Below are positions 1 through 8,273 of a DNA stretch of 24,713 nt, piece by piece (position 1 is the first letter of the stretch; every line of letters begins with the position of its first letter). The stretch is from NCBI GenBank assembly GCA_965371855.1, contig CBDUZZ010000068.1:1-24713 (forward strand). The letters run 5' to 3'. This DNA is from JAADEM01 sp965371855. GTDB taxonomy: Bacteria; Bacteroidota; Bacteroidia; Bacteroidales; Marinilabiliaceae. A model generated the notes under the pieces. That model saw only the letters and a program-made list of their open reading frames with translations. It did no database searches and had not been told where the DNA came from. The translations under genes and the position numbers were made by a program.

Positions 1-64
1 AGTGATTAGAAAATATTATATATGTAATATTATTACACCTAATAAAATCGTTGATTCTTCGGGA

Positions 65-277
65 TCAGCCGTCAACTCGATTATCTGCCGGCTTTTTTAA
101 GATTCTCATCCGTGTATTTATAAGACTTTGTAATTTTTCTTGTTGATTTTTTAATATCAATTTTCCAAGTCCAATAATTTCAGGATTTTTTGCAATTACA
201 TCTTGTAACCTACTTTCGTTTAATTCAGGGTGGTCTTTGAGTCTTATTTTTTCTGGGTTTAATAGTTTAATATCCAT
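65..277 (-). CDS. Short hypothetical protein, probably the N-terminal remnant of a larger gene
   Basis: A 70-residue reading frame downstream of the DUF4301 gene on the same strand. Residues about 12-45 contain a stretch of the type DHPELNESRLQDVIAKNPE followed by IGLGKLIL. This resembles the start of uncharacterised proteins with a DUF91/NucS-like nuclease-related fold, in which such a segment precedes a much longer domain. Here the frame stops after a basic tail. Just beyond the resemblance, another minus-strand frame continues with an acidic segment (TADPEES), so a frameshift is possible. No signal peptide or membrane segment is visible. The family assignment is a weak impression from motif shape; the safe reading is a small hypothetical or decayed gene. 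Confidence 0.4.
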   Translation of the reverse strand: MDIKLLNPEKIRLKDHPELNESRLQDVIAKNPEIIGLGKLILKNQQEKLQSLINTRMRILKKPADNRVDG

Positions 278-306
278 ATTTTCTGGTTTTTTCTCATTTT
301 TTTAAT

Positions 307-431
307 AGGCCACAACATATGTATAAACCGAATTCATTTGGTTTATATCGCATATGTCAAAACTATTAATTTTTTTTTGTTAAACTCTAAATTATCTAAT
401 CATTCTTTTATTCCGGTTGATGTTGTGGCCT
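307..431. repeat. 12-bp perfect inverted repeat spanning the DUF4301 stop codon
   Basis: AGGCCACAACAT at 307-318 is the exact reverse complement of ATGTTGTGGCCT at 420-431. The second arm lies inside the last codons of the DUF4301 gene (encoding RPQH). The similarity continues weakly past the arms (AACCGGAAT against AAACCGAAT), suggesting an inverted copy of the 3' end of the gene. A separate hairpin (315-357) overlaps the outer arm. Confidence 0.5.
315..357. other. Stem-loop between two minus-strand genes
   Basis: ACATATG followed by TATAAACC (315-329) pairs with GGTTTATA, a 3-nt bulge, and CATATGT (340-357), leaving a 10-nt loop. It lies 51 bp beyond the DUF4301 stop on the transcribed side. 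No run of U follows in the minus direction, so it is not a classical intrinsic terminator for that gene. A T-run at about 370-378 follows it in the plus direction, but no plus-strand gene is visible upstream. Confidence 0.45.
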
Positions 432-1940
432 TAACAGGTCAAAAACGGTTTTTACCGGATTGAATGTAGACACTGGTACTTCAACGAAAAATGTAAGCCA
501 GTGAGCCATTGCACCATTCCAGAGTCCAGGAAGTTCTAGTGCTTTGAGAGGTTTGCCACTCATTGATTTTTCAGAAATGAAACCCGTTACAGGATCAACA
601 AAATCTAGCAAGTTGAATTTATTTTCTTTATAATCTTTAATAGAACAAACCAGATCAACGGGATTGAAGTGAGTGCTTTGGGCTACTATTACTTTTTTAT
701 TGTCATCCTGCATATCTATTTGTGAGCTTTCAACTACCTGAAGGTTTATGGTACCTGTTGTTGATTTTACCCAGAACGGCCCACCGCCAGGCTCTCCTTC
801 GTTCTTTACCATTCCACATACTCGTATAGGCCGGTTTAGTATCTCTTTTATTCTGTTTGCTCTCTCTTGCCTGTTGGTATCTTTGAGGATATTAAGATGT
901 GTTACTTCACGTTTAAGGACAATGCTTATAAATTCTAATCCATCATTTATGCCTGATTCCAGTGTGCTGAAATTGTCAAGTTTTGATAATATGTTGAAAA
1001 CCTTTTCCCTATATTCAATTAATATGCCGGCAAGCAATTTTTTGAAAAGAACAGTATCGACCATAAGATGTTCAGGAACTACATTATCGATATTTTTAAC
1101 GAAAATAATATCATGGTTCAGGTCATTGAGGTTCTGAATTAGTGCACCATGACCTCCGGGACGAAAGAGTAATTTACCGTTTTCCAGTCTGAATGGTTCA
1201 TTATCCGGAGTGGCAGCAATGGTGTCGGTTGATGGTTTTTGATTTGAAAAGCTGACATCATAAGTTGTCTCATACTTTTTCTCCATAGTTTTTTTGCTGC
1301 TGTCAAGTACCTTATTAAACAGGCTTTCATGTTCTTTGCTAACAGTGAAATGAATATATGACTTACTTTCCATGTTTTTACCATACAGGGCTGCTTCTAA
1401 CAGATGTTCCTCCATAGGTGTATGTTCAAAACCATTGTATCTGTGAAACTTCAGTACTCCTTTCGGTTTTTTGCCATAATCCAATCCCTTATCAGTTAAT
1501 ATCTTTTTCACTATTAACTTACAAGTCTTTACATCGTTTAAATCAATATTGTCAGGTAAAAACTTTTTTAGATCGTTATAAAAAGCAAAATCTTTCAGGC
1601 GTTTAAAAAAATCGGTGAATGGTGGTTTGTCAACTATCTCCTGCAATAGCTCATCGGGAGTTTCCAGAAATGAAAAAAGATCTTTAAACATACGTGTTGC
1701 TGCACCTGATGCCGGAACAAATTTACAAATGTCCAAACCATTATCTATTGCATTAATAAACAAGTCATTATATTTTGATTCATCTTCCTTTTTAATAATT
1801 ATTATGCCATCGCCGGGAGTTGCAGATCGTTGAATATCAGCATAAGGAAAACCTGTTTTATGCTGTTTAAGTTGATTGTTAACTTGTTCTGTTGTTATTC
1901 CCTTCTGCTCTAATTGATGTAAATCCTGTTTCGTTATCAT
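408..1940 (-). CDS. DUF4301 family protein
   Basis: A 510-residue protein that I recognise as DUF4301, an uncharacterised family largely confined to Bacteroidota. Visible features are an N-terminal helical segment, the conserved stretch around PASGAATRMFKDL (residues about 77-89), a glycine-rich LLFRPGGHGALIQNLNDL segment in the middle, and GMVKNEGEPGGGPFWV towards the C-terminus. The glycine-rich loops and charged motifs suggest nucleotide or phosphosugar handling, but this is not established. There is no signal peptide, so it is presumably cytoplasmic. Length is normal for the family and it starts at an ATG. It is divergent from the fadL-like gene, with a 208-bp AT-rich spacer between them. 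Family call sure; function unknown. Confidence 0.88.
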   Translation of the reverse strand: MITKQDLHQLEQKGITTEQVNNQLKQHKTGFPYADIQRSATPGDGIIIIKKEDESKYNDLFINAIDNGLDICKFVPASGAATRMFKDLFSFLETPDELLQEIVDKPPFTDFFKRLKDFAFYNDLKKFLPDNIDLNDVKTCKLIVKKILTDKGLDYGKKPKGVLKFHRYNGFEHTPMEEHLLEAALYGKNMESKSYIHFTVSKEHESLFNKVLDSSKKTMEKKYETTYDVSFSNQKPSTDTIAATPDNEPFRLENGKLLFRPGGHGALIQNLNDLNHDIIFVKNIDNVVPEHLMVDTVLFKKLLAGILIEYREKVFNILSKLDNFSTLESGINDGLEFISIVLKREVTHLNILKDTNRQERANRIKEILNRPIRVCGMVKNEGEPGGGPFWVKSTTGTINLQVVESSQIDMQDDNKKVIVAQSTHFNPVDLVCSIKDYKENKFNLLDFVDPVTGFISEKSMSGKPLKALELPGLWNGAMAHWLTFFVEVPVSTFNPVKTVFDLLRPQHQPE

Positions 1941-2148
1941 AGTTCCTGGGTTTTTGATTATTTACAAAAGTTAACTAAAAAAATATTAGAACCAAATTAA
2001 AGATAAAATACTGTAATTCTGTTGGTTTTTAAAAAAAAATTAACTTGCCGAAGTTTTTAAAAAAACCAAATATTTGTTAATAAGTATAACTTTTGTTTTA
2101 AAGTATAATTATTTTTTCACACACAGTTATAAAAATAAAAATTAACCT

Positions 2149-3381
2149 ATGAAAAAAAATCTATTAATTGGCTATCTGTTTTTTATGTCTGTTGTAGCCG
2201 GACATGCCGAAGGATATCAGGTGAACCTTCAAGGGCAACGTCAGACAGGTATGGGGCATGTCGGAACAGGTCTTAGCCTGGGTGCATCCAGTATCCATTT
2301 TAATCCGGGAGCTTTGAGCTTAATGAAAAGTAACTGGGAGTTCTCCTTAGGGGTAAGTCCTATCTTTTCGAGTAATACATTTCAGAAGCAGGCTCCTTCT
2401 GTTTACGAGGCTTATAGCGATAATCCGGTAGGTACACCGTTCTATTTTTATGGAGCTGGCAAAATCAATGACAGGTTAACAGTGGGGCTTGGTGTTACAA
2501 CTCCTTATGGTAATTCTCTGGTTTGGGGTGATGAATGGGATGGGCGCTATCTGATTCAGGATATTTCGTTAAGTGCTATCTTTATTCAACCCACCGCTTC
2601 TTATAAGATTTTGGATAACCTTAGTATTGGTGTTGGATTTGTAGCTGCACTCGGTAGCGTTGATCTTAGTAAAGCACTGCCTTTATCCGATCAGAACAGT
2701 AATGAGGGACAGGTTGAACTTTCGGGTAGTACTATTAGTTATGGATTTAACGTAGGCGTTTTCTTTCAACCCATTGAGAAATTCTCGATAGGATTAGATT
2801 ATCGTTCTAAAATTGAAATGAATATGGAGGGTGGAGATGCTAAATTTTCGGTTCCTGCTTCAATGCAGACTTATTTTCCTGCAGATAATACTTTTTCTGC
2901 AACTTTACCTTTGCCTGCTAATTTAGTTTTAGGATTAGGGTGGAGCCCTAATGAAAAACTAACTGTAGGTTTGGATATTCAGTATGTGTTCTGGTCTGCT
3001 TATCAATCGTTGGATTTTGATTTTGGGACAAATACTGATGCTCTTCAGGATTCTGAGAACCCAAGGAATTTTGAAAATTCGGCTGTTTACCGTATTGGTG
3101 CTGAATACCATTTGAATGAAAAAATTGATTTTAGAGCCGGAGTCTATTACGACCAAACACCTATACCTGAGGATTATCTTACTCCTGAAACTCCGGGAAC
3201 TGATAAAACCGGATTGTCAGCAGGTGCTTCATGGCATATAACTGATAAATTAAGCCTGGATGTTTCATTTTTATACATTCATGGTAAAAAGCGAGAAGAC
3301 GGATATAAGGAAGCTGATTTTTATGGTACTTATTATACAAATGCCATTATTCCAGGTTTTGGTTTAAATTACTCCTTTTAA
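2149..3381 (+). CDS. Outer-membrane transport protein, OmpP1/FadL/TodX family
   Basis: A 410-residue FadL-type beta-barrel predicted to pass hydrophobic molecules, classically long-chain fatty acids, across the outer membrane. It has a clear signal peptide (MKKN, hydrophobic core, probable cleavage after AGHA at residue 20). The family-typical N-terminal hatch region follows with QTGMGHVGTG and the FNPGAL motif near residues 50-55. Alternating amphipathic strands run throughout, and the C-terminus is a terminal phenylalanine (NYSF), as expected for Bam-dependent insertion. It is followed after 21 bp by a secreted SGNH esterase gene, so the two are probably co-transcribed: the esterase would release acyl chains for this channel. 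That partnership is inference. The start is the first ATG giving an intact signal peptide. Confidence 0.9.
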   Translation: MKKNLLIGYLFFMSVVAGHAEGYQVNLQGQRQTGMGHVGTGLSLGASSIHFNPGALSLMKSNWEFSLGVSPIFSSNTFQKQAPSVYEAYSDNPVGTPFYFYGAGKINDRLTVGLGVTTPYGNSLVWGDEWDGRYLIQDISLSAIFIQPTASYKILDNLSIGVGFVAALGSVDLSKALPLSDQNSNEGQVELSGSTISYGFNVGVFFQPIEKFSIGLDYRSKIEMNMEGGDAKFSVPASMQTYFPADNTFSATLPLPANLVLGLGWSPNEKLTVGLDIQYVFWSAYQSLDFDFGTNTDALQDSENPRNFENSAVYRIGAEYHLNEKIDFRAGVYYDQTPIPEDYLTPETPGTDKTGLSAGASWHITDKLSLDVSFLYIHGKKREDGYKEADFYGTYYTNAIIPGFGLNYSF

Positions 3382-3402
3382 CATATATAAATTGAAATAG
3401 AT

Positions 3403-4767
3403 ATGAAGACAAGATATATAAATTATTTACTGATACTCGTTACACTGGTTTTGTGGCGATGTGAGCCCAATGTTGACAAGTTTGTTCCAACTGCCGGATC
3501 AGCTGACTTTTCTGTTTATGTTTCTGTAGGCGACTCTTATTCGGCAGGATATACCGATGGTGCATTAAGTGCTTTTGGTCAGAAAAACGGATTCACAAAT
3601 ATTATGGCAACTCAGCTTCAAACAATAGGAGCGGATGAGTTTAAGCAACCTATGTTACCTGCCGGTACAAGTGTTGGGTCATCTGGAAATGGGAGTTATG
3701 TGTTGAAAGTTGTTGATGGAATGTTAATGCCTGTTCCCACTGAAGGTGATCCTGAGTTATTGATGGATCCTTCTACATGGATTAATGCTCAGGCACCATT
3801 TAATAATGTTGGCGTGCCGGGAGCTAAATCATTTCATTTACTGTCTCCACTATTTGGTGACTCTACATTAGGTGCAGGAAATTTCAATCCTTTTTACTCC
3901 AGATTTGCTTCTAATCCAGGCACTTCTTCTGTGATAGGGGATGCCATGCTAAATAACCCTTCATTTTTTTCGTTGTGGGTTGGTGGTAACGATGTTTTGT
4001 GGTATGCACTTGCCGGCGGAACGGGGAGTGAAAGTGGTATTGGGTCTAATGACATAACACCTGCATCTATTTTTAAGGGGAGTATTGAGGGCTTGGTTGC
4101 TACTCTGATCTCTAAAGGTGCTAAGGGGGTAATAAGTAATATCCCCGGAATAGATGCTCTGCCATACTTCAGTTATATAGCTTATGACAATTTGAAATTA
4201 ACTGCCGCCTATGCAACTTTGTTAAATCAGGCATATGCCCCTTACAATCAGGCAGCAGATGCTAATGGTTTACCAAGAATTGAATTTGCAGAAGGCCGAA
4301 ATGCATTTGTAGTTGCCGATTCCGGACATCCTTTGGGGATGAGACAAATGGTAGAAGGTGAAAAAGTTTTATTAAGTGCATTATCCAATATTTTGGGTGG
4401 GGTATATTGGGGTTCAATGACGCCTATGCCTGATCAGGAGTCTTTGGATTTAGCAGAGGTTGATAATATTTCTGATGCTATCGATAAATTTAATGTAATT
4501 ATTAAAAATGCTGCTGAAGCAAATAATCTTGCTTTTCTTGATGCAAATAGAGTAATGGATGAACTTATTCATGGCATTATGATTGATGGAACAGGGTATA
4601 ATACAACTTTCGTTACGGGAGGCATGTTCTCTCTTGATGGTATTCATGCCAGTGGAAGAGGTAGTGCCATAATAGCAAATGAATTAATTAATGCCATTAA
4701 TGAAGAATATGGTTCAACGGTTCCTTTGGCTAATGTGAATGATTATTTGGGAGTTGAATTTCCTTAG
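3403..4767 (+). CDS. SGNH/GDSL hydrolase, probable surface lipoprotein esterase
   Basis: A 454-residue SGNH-fold esterase/lipase. The catalytic serine sits in GDSYS (Ser45), the block III motif GGND is at 194-197, and the C-terminal DGIH (Asp412, His415) supplies the rest of the triad. The N-terminus is a hydrophobic signal ending at Cys20 (LVLWRC). The lipobox has Arg at -1, which is unusual, so lipidation is likely but not certain. Genes of this type often lie directly behind a fadL-like gene in Bacteroidota. Here the gap is 21 bp and an intrinsic terminator closes the pair at 4835-4872. A role in cleaving esters or lipids outside the inner membrane, with acyl uptake by the FadL partner, is inferred. 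The true substrate cannot be read from the sequence. Confidence 0.85.
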   Translation: MKTRYINYLLILVTLVLWRCEPNVDKFVPTAGSADFSVYVSVGDSYSAGYTDGALSAFGQKNGFTNIMATQLQTIGADEFKQPMLPAGTSVGSSGNGSYVLKVVDGMLMPVPTEGDPELLMDPSTWINAQAPFNNVGVPGAKSFHLLSPLFGDSTLGAGNFNPFYSRFASNPGTSSVIGDAMLNNPSFFSLWVGGNDVLWYALAGGTGSESGIGSNDITPASIFKGSIEGLVATLISKGAKGVISNIPGIDALPYFSYIAYDNLKLTAAYATLLNQAYAPYNQAADANGLPRIEFAEGRNAFVVADSGHPLGMRQMVEGEKVLLSALSNILGGVYWGSMTPMPDQESLDLAEVDNISDAIDKFNVIIKNAAEANNLAFLDANRVMDELIHGIMIDGTGYNTTFVTGGMFSLDGIHASGRGSAIIANELINAINEEYGSTVPLANVNDYLGVEFP

Positions 4768-4768
4768 C

Positions 4769-4806
4769 TAATGATACAATGGTACAATGATTTAATGTTG
4801 TAATGA
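4769..4806. repeat. Degenerate short-period direct repeat
   Basis: Imperfect tandem units of the form (A)CAATG(G/A)T/TTTAATG directly after the esterase stop codon. This is one of several different short quasi-repeats found at gene borders in the window. No function is evident. Confidence 0.4.
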
Positions 4807-4834
4807 TTATTACATAAAATAGAATATTAAAAAT

Positions 4835-4872
4835 AACACCTGATAGGTTTTTAAAATCCATCAGGTGTTTTT
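4835..4872 (+). terminator. Intrinsic terminator after the fadL-like/SGNH pair
   Basis: AACACCTGAT (4835-4844) pairs perfectly with ATCAGGTGTT (4860-4869), with a further GG/CC pairing across a one-base bulge, followed by a T-run (4868-4872). It lies 67 bp after the SGNH stop codon, so it would end the two-gene transcript. The rest of the 470-bp gap up to 5237 holds only repeat elements (listed separately) and no credible gene. Confidence 0.72.
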
Positions 4873-5000
4873 GTATATTTGCCACCAGAAACAAATTGAT
4901 ATTAATATCTCGGTTCGATGTTGAATATAGAGGTTAAAATTAGAAATGTAAAGAACAAAAGATGAACAATTACAATAGAATTAGTTCGGATAGAAAAATC

Positions 5001-5119
5001 CGTCATCTGAACGATAGTGAAGCCTGCCTGCCTTTAGCAGGTAGGCAATCTATTATAATAACTCAAGAGATTACTTCTTTCCCGATGTTCGGGACAGGCA
5101 GTTCCTCCTCGTAATGACG
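5001..5119. repeat. Dispersed inverted-repeat element, copy 1 (CGTCAT...ATGACG)
   Basis: Bounded by CGTCAT (5001) and AATGACG (ending 5119). It shares GAAG...CAATCT and TTCCTCCTCG blocks with a second copy at 24576-24677. Two smaller palindromes are nested in it: GCCTGCCTG...CAGGTAGGC between GAAG and CAATCT, and TCCCGATGTTCGGGA near the right end. It belongs to the widespread non-coding repeats that begin CGTCATTGCGA. It looks like a MITE/REP-like element with no coding capacity. Confidence 0.65.
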
Positions 5120-5168
5120 AATAGATTTCTTAACTCATTGACATTGACAGTCGGGAAAACTTTACAAA

Positions 5169-5188
5169 CCTGTCTGCCGACAGGCAGG
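5169..5188. repeat. CCTGTCTG/CAGGCAGG mini-palindrome
   Basis: A 20-bp near-perfect palindrome (8-bp arms, one mismatch). Its CAGGCAGG arm also occurs in the palindromes nested in both larger CGTCAT elements. It sits immediately 5' of the AACTTGATAAACTTT leader of the M48 gene and appears to interrupt that leader (CTTTACAAAC on the left, TTTCAACTTGAT on the right). Confidence 0.5.
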
Positions 5189-5192
5189 CTTT

Positions 5193-5237
5193 CAACTTGA
5201 TAAACTTTTTACTTAACAAACTTAACAAACTAACACC
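5193..5237 (+). repeat. AACTTGATAAACTTT leader repeat upstream of the M48 gene
   Basis: Tandem imperfect AACTT(G/A)A(T/C)AAAC units ending in AAACTAACACC immediately before the ATG. The same sequence type precedes the E2, SDR, SorE-like and Fsa-like genes, each time with AACTAA 3-6 nt before the start codon. Confidence 0.55.
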
Positions 5238-6473
5238 ATGGAACCAGATACAATTTTTTATATCATAATCGGAATACTTTTTCTTCAATATTTTTTTGAT
5301 CTGTTTTTGGAGTTTCTGAATAGATCACGATGGTCTGAAACAATTCCGGAAGAGTTGGAAGGAATTTATGATATCGAAAAATATAAAAAGCATATTGAGT
5401 ATAAAAAGGCAAATTTTGGGTTTGAGATACTATCAGATACGGTTAGTATTATTATTCTTTTGGCAGTATTGTTTCTTGGAGGATTTGCATGGCTTAATGA
5501 TTGGGTTACGTTAATTACCGGAAGTCCCATATTAAAGGCACTTCTGTTTTTTGGTGTTATAGGTTTAGGTTCAACAACTGTTTCATTACCATTTAGTATT
5601 TATGGTACGTTTGTTATTGAGGAACGTTTTGGCTTTAATAAAACAACTCCAAAAACCTTTGTTCTTGATCTTCTGAAATCGTTGATTCTCGGTGCAGTGA
5701 TAGGGGGTGGGCTATTATCACTTATTATTTGGTTTTACACTCTTACCGGTCAGAATTTCTGGTTGTATGCATGGTTGCTTACAAGTGTTTTTATGATTTT
5801 TATGTTGATGTTTTATACAACTCTTATCCTGCCCCTGTTCAACAAGCAGACTCCGCTTGAAGAGGGTGAGTTACGATCAGCCATTGAAAAGTATTCACAA
5901 GGAGTGGATTTTAGACTGGATAATATTTTTGTGATGGATGGTTCAAAACGTTCCACTAAAGCAAATGCATTTTTCAGTGGGTTGGGCAGTAAAAAACGTA
6001 TTATATTATACGACACTCTTATTAGTGATCTCACTACAGAACAAATTGTTGCTGTGCTTGCTCATGAGGCAGGACACAATAAACTCAAGCATACTCTTTG
6101 GGGAGCTGTAATGGGGGTGTTACAAGCCGGTGTAATGTTTTATCTTTTTAGTCTTTTTGTAAGTTCTCCTTTACTATCCGGTGCTCTTGGAGTTGATAAA
6201 CCAAATTTTCATATTGGATTATTAGTGTTTGGAATGTTATATACTCCGGTATCTTTTATTTTAGGTATTATAATGGGAGCCGTTTCAAGAATGAACGAAT
6301 TTGCAGCTGATGCGTTTGCAGCAAAAACAAGCAGTGGTATTGCACTTGGAGATGCACTGAAGACAATATCAGTTAAATCATTAAGTAATTTGACTCCTCA
6401 TCCATGGTATGTTTTTTTCCATTACTCTCACCCTCCCTTACTAAAACGACTCGAAGCATTAAAAGGTGTATAA
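5238..6473 (+). CDS. M48 family metallopeptidase (Ste24/CAAX prenyl protease 1-like)
   Basis: A 411-residue integral membrane zinc protease. The catalytic motif HEAGH is at residues 276-280 and the third zinc ligand, Glu354, is in NEFAADAFA, the arrangement of Ste24/HtpX-type M48 peptidases. The N-terminal half (about 1-200) carries several hydrophobic transmembrane segments and the family-typical region before the protease core. Two further membrane segments lie between the zinc motif and Glu354. Bacterial members probably act in membrane-protein quality control; prenyl processing is not expected in this organism. Length is normal. It appears monocistronic: repeat DNA lies upstream and the next gene starts 159 bp downstream. 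The start ATG directly follows a repeated leader sequence. Confidence 0.9.
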   Translation: MEPDTIFYIIIGILFLQYFFDLFLEFLNRSRWSETIPEELEGIYDIEKYKKHIEYKKANFGFEILSDTVSIIILLAVLFLGGFAWLNDWVTLITGSPILKALLFFGVIGLGSTTVSLPFSIYGTFVIEERFGFNKTTPKTFVLDLLKSLILGAVIGGGLLSLIIWFYTLTGQNFWLYAWLLTSVFMIFMLMFYTTLILPLFNKQTPLEEGELRSAIEKYSQGVDFRLDNIFVMDGSKRSTKANAFFSGLGSKKRIILYDTLISDLTTEQIVAVLAHEAGHNKLKHTLWGAVMGVLQAGVMFYLFSLFVSSPLLSGALGVDKPNFHIGLLVFGMLYTPVSFILGIIMGAVSRMNEFAADAFAAKTSSGIALGDALKTISVKSLSNLTPHPWYVFFHYSHPPLLKRLEALKGV

Positions 6474-6632
6474 CTGTTCTCTTTTGATGACTCAATTTCA
6501 ATTTGGGATGAATGAGAGGTATTAAGAATAAACCTATTATAAAAATAGAAATATAAGTTTGAGGACATAGATTTTTTTTCTTCCTTTATAGTTTGAAATT
6601 TAAACAATTGTTAAATAATATAATAGTGTAAG

Positions 6633-8189
6633 ATGTCAGATTCAGAAAAAAAGATGCCACGCCGGAAATTTGTGAAAAATACTACTATTGCTACAACTGC
6701 CATTTCAGCAATTCCAGCTTTTTTATCTTCATGTACCAGAACAAAAAAACCGAAAAAAGAAAAACAAGAGCTGTTAGTTATTGATAACAAAAAAAGAGAG
6801 TTCCCTAAAGGAAAACTTAATATTGCAGCAATAGGGTTAGGTATGGGTTATGGTAACATGAATAATTGCCGTGATGAGAATATTGTAGCACTCTGTGATG
6901 TTGATAAAAGGATACTAAGGGCAAAACTAACTCAGTTTAAAAAAGAAAATCCTGATAAAGTTTTACCTTATGCATATCAGGATTACAGAAAGATGTACAA
7001 AGATATAGGAGACCAGATTGATGCTGTGATAATTGCTACTCCTGATCATACCCATACTATTATTACCCTTGAGGCTATGAAACTGGGAAAACATGTATAT
7101 ACCCAAAAACCGCTTACTCATTCTGTTTCTGAATCAAGACTTCTTACTCAAGCAGCTTACAAATATAATGTTGCTACTCAAATGGGAAATCAGGGAGCAT
7201 CAGCAGGCACAACAGCATGGGTTTGTGAAGCAATCTGGGACGGAGCTATTGGTGATATAAAAGAGGTACATGCCTGGACTAACAGGCCTATATGGCCACA
7301 GGCACAGAACAGACCTGAAGACAACCCGCCTGTGCCGAAAGAGTTGGACTGGGATATGTGGTTAGGGCCTGCGCCTAATCGTCCGTATAATCCTGTTTAT
7401 CATCCATGGAATTGGCGTGGTTGGTGGGCTTTTGGAACAGGTGCTCTTGGCGATATGGGTTGTCATATTCTTGATGTTGCTGTTCGTGCACTAAAATTAG
7501 AATATCCTGATGGTGTACAGGCCAGCACCTCACGGTGGACTATTGAATCACCTGCTGAATCACAAAAAATTACTTATAATTTTCCTGAAAGAAAATCTTT
7601 AAAGAATATAAATCTGCCAAAAGTGAAACTTACGTGGTATGATGGTGGTATTAAACCCGACAGACCGGAAGAGATGCTTGATAATGAACCTATGGGAGAT
7701 TCGAGTGGAGGAGTTATATTTGTTGGTACAAAAGGTAAGATTGTTACAGGGTGTTATGCAGCGAATTCACGTTTAATACCTTCAGGAAGTTTCAAAGGAT
7801 ACAAACCTCCCCGTACAGAGAGACGTGTAATTGGCGGTGCCGGTGGTCATGAGAAAGATTGGATAAGAGCTTGTAAGGAGAAGCCGGGTGCACGTATCGA
7901 AACAAAGTCGAACTTTAAGTTTGCCGGATCATTTAATGAGGTTGTTGTTATGGGTACTGTGGCGGCGCGATTAAAAGGACTTGATAGAATACTTAAATGG
8001 GATGGACTAAATATGAAGTTTACAAATATTGATACTGCTGAGGAACTGGTGATTCCAAAAATAGTGAAGTATGATACCTCAAAAACTATTCCCAGATATG
8101 TGACTGAAAAAGTGAAGGTAAAAGCTCTAAACTATGCGCAGCATTTGATCAAGCGTAAGCCCAGAGAAGGATGGGAACTTGAGATTTAA
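6633..8189 (+). CDS. Tat-exported Gfo/Idh/MocA family oxidoreductase
   Basis: A 518-residue NAD(P)-dependent sugar oxidoreductase of the Gfo/Idh/MocA family with an export signal. The twin-arginine motif RRKFVK is at residues 10-15, followed by a hydrophobic stretch ending LSSC (Cys34), so it may be a Tat-exported lipoprotein. The Rossmann glycine motif is AAIGLGMGYGNM (64-75), then CDVD, a TPDHTH segment and QKPLTHS near residue 160, where most relatives have EKP. The C-terminal half (WNWRGWWAFGTGALGDMGCH and on) is the substrate domain. Known exported relatives include GH109 N-acetylgalactosaminidases and 3-keto-glycoside enzymes that use bound NAD; which applies here is unknown. It sits 84 bp before a GH29 fucosidase gene, which suggests joint action on a periplasmic glycan. 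Confidence 0.85.
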   Translation: MSDSEKKMPRRKFVKNTTIATTAISAIPAFLSSCTRTKKPKKEKQELLVIDNKKREFPKGKLNIAAIGLGMGYGNMNNCRDENIVALCDVDKRILRAKLTQFKKENPDKVLPYAYQDYRKMYKDIGDQIDAVIIATPDHTHTIITLEAMKLGKHVYTQKPLTHSVSESRLLTQAAYKYNVATQMGNQGASAGTTAWVCEAIWDGAIGDIKEVHAWTNRPIWPQAQNRPEDNPPVPKELDWDMWLGPAPNRPYNPVYHPWNWRGWWAFGTGALGDMGCHILDVAVRALKLEYPDGVQASTSRWTIESPAESQKITYNFPERKSLKNINLPKVKLTWYDGGIKPDRPEEMLDNEPMGDSSGGVIFVGTKGKIVTGCYAANSRLIPSGSFKGYKPPRTERRVIGGAGGHEKDWIRACKEKPGARIETKSNFKFAGSFNEVVVMGTVAARLKGLDRILKWDGLNMKFTNIDTAEELVIPKIVKYDTSKTIPRYVTEKVKVKALNYAQHLIKRKPREGWELEI

Positions 8190-8273
8190 TGTGGTGATGA
8201 GTTAATGAATTAGTATTATTATGTATTATTGTGTGTGTCGATTTCCAGTATCATCAAATCATCACACTATTAA

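Noticed and set aside
748..1137. Plus-strand frame of 129 codons inside the DUF4301 gene
   Set aside because: It is antisense to a clearly conserved coding sequence, with a composition typical of a shadow frame and no recognisable motif.
6541..6632. Promoter TTTG...TATAGTTTG upstream of the Gfo/Idh/MocA gene
   Set aside because: The -7 box does not fit TAnnTTTG and the spacing is about 25 bp, so it is too uncertain to list as a feature.
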